Source: an uncultured Pyrinomonadaceae bacterium
GTDB taxonomy: Bacteria; Acidobacteriota; Blastocatellia; Pyrinomonadales; Pyrinomonadaceae
Length of the DNA stretch: 43,579 bases
Reading direction: 5' to 3'
NCBI GenBank assembly: GCA_902805935.1
Contig: CADCUR010000013.1
Coordinates: 1-43,579 of the forward strand
Within the stretch, counting starts at the first letter, position 1; each line of letters starts with the position of its first letter. Shown here in pieces: positions 43,336-43,579 of this stretch. The translations under genes were made by a program, and so were the position numbers. Below the pieces are notes generated by a model, which saw nothing but the letters and a program-made list of their open reading frames with translations, was not told where the DNA came from and made no database searches.

Positions 43336-43579
43336 TCAAACCGCGCCGCGCCATCTCGCGTAATGCAAAAGCCTTTTTCAAAGTGTTCAGCCGATTCAAT
43401 TCTATTAATTCCCACAACTGCTTTTGTTCGGCTTCGGTCAAATCCCTCTCACCTTGTTTTCCGAGTAAAAGGCTCAAACGCTTGTCTTGTTCCGGCGGCA
43501 TTTTGAGTTCGGCGAGTTCAAGAATTTCTTCGTCCGAACAAACGGCGATTTGCTTTTCCAATTCTCCGGCATCAATCGC
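43322..43579 (-). CDS. Small helical partner of the HNH endonuclease (5' end outside window)
   Basis: The frame is open to the right edge, so the start lies outside; the TTG at 43561 is not needed. At least 85 residues are visible, strongly charged and helical, with MPPEQDKRLSLLLGKQGERD and a C-terminal ALREMARRGL. Small proteins of this type commonly precede HNH genes of the kind seen here. The 14-base overlap suggests a fixed pair, possibly with the small protein regulating or targeting the nuclease. That role is an inference. Confidence 0.75.
   Translation of the reverse strand, partial: AIDAGELEKQIAVCSDEEILELAELKMPPEQDKRLSLLLGKQGERDLTEAEQKQLWELIELNRLNTLKKAFALREMARRGLNGED

Overview
The window looks like a chromosomal segment of a Gram-negative, probably aerobic heterotroph. 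It encodes TonB-type proteins, an outer-membrane TonB-dependent receptor and signal-peptide-bearing periplasmic proteases. Several proteins start with a short CxxC zinc ribbon, followed by one membrane segment and an Asn/Pro/Thr-rich linker. In my reading this style is typical of Acidobacteriota of the Blastocatellia/Pyrinomonadales type. That placement is an inference from protein style and moderate GC; no rRNA or marker gene is present to test it. I found no tRNA, rRNA, CRISPR array, transposase or prophage.

Layout. Positions 1-4700 hold the tail of an AT-rich unknown gene, then xdhB and xdhC (molybdenum hydroxylase and its maturation factor, with no xdhA beside them), then a TonB-domain protein behind a structured leader. 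Positions 4720-8023 hold a PDZ/radical-SAM/DUF512 protein, a stand-alone response regulator with a possible 17-codon leader ORF, and alanine dehydrogenase. Positions 8434-15331 form a signalling island: two tandem paralogous membrane PP2C (SpoIIE/RsbU-type) phosphatases, a STAS anti-anti-sigma factor, an RsbW-type kinase and a GAF-GAF-PP2C phosphatase, with no sigma factor in sight. Positions 15348-25895 carry an aldehyde dehydrogenase, an HtrA protease, a zinc alcohol dehydrogenase, two zinc-ribbon membrane proteins (one with a TonB C-terminal domain), a CrtI-type desaturase, a subtilase and a patatin. Five of the seven consecutive gaps in this stretch contain inverted repeats whose arms are built from 7-bp units.

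Positions 26030-30057 look like an iron-uptake operon: a consensus promoter, a Fur-box-like palindrome, a siderophore-type TonB-dependent receptor and a PepSY membrane protein. Positions 30176-34543 hold an FAD/Rieske oxidoreductase, an alpha/beta hydrolase and a second carotenoid-desaturase-like oxidoreductase. Positions 34853-41147 hold a zinc-ribbon membrane protein, a CvpA-CAP fusion, a cyanophycin-synthetase-like protein that lacks its ATP-grasp domain, a glycosyltransferase, and a divergently placed DUF1989 + YqcI/YcgG (GntA-like) pair that hints at guanidino/arginine chemistry. The right end has a serine hydrolase, a decayed 3' fragment of a desaturase-like gene, an HNH endonuclease and the start of its overlapping partner gene.

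The most unusual items are the heptamer-period hairpin family, the ATP-grasp-less CphA-like ligase next to the DUF1989/GntA-like pair, and the leader structure of the first TonB-domain gene.
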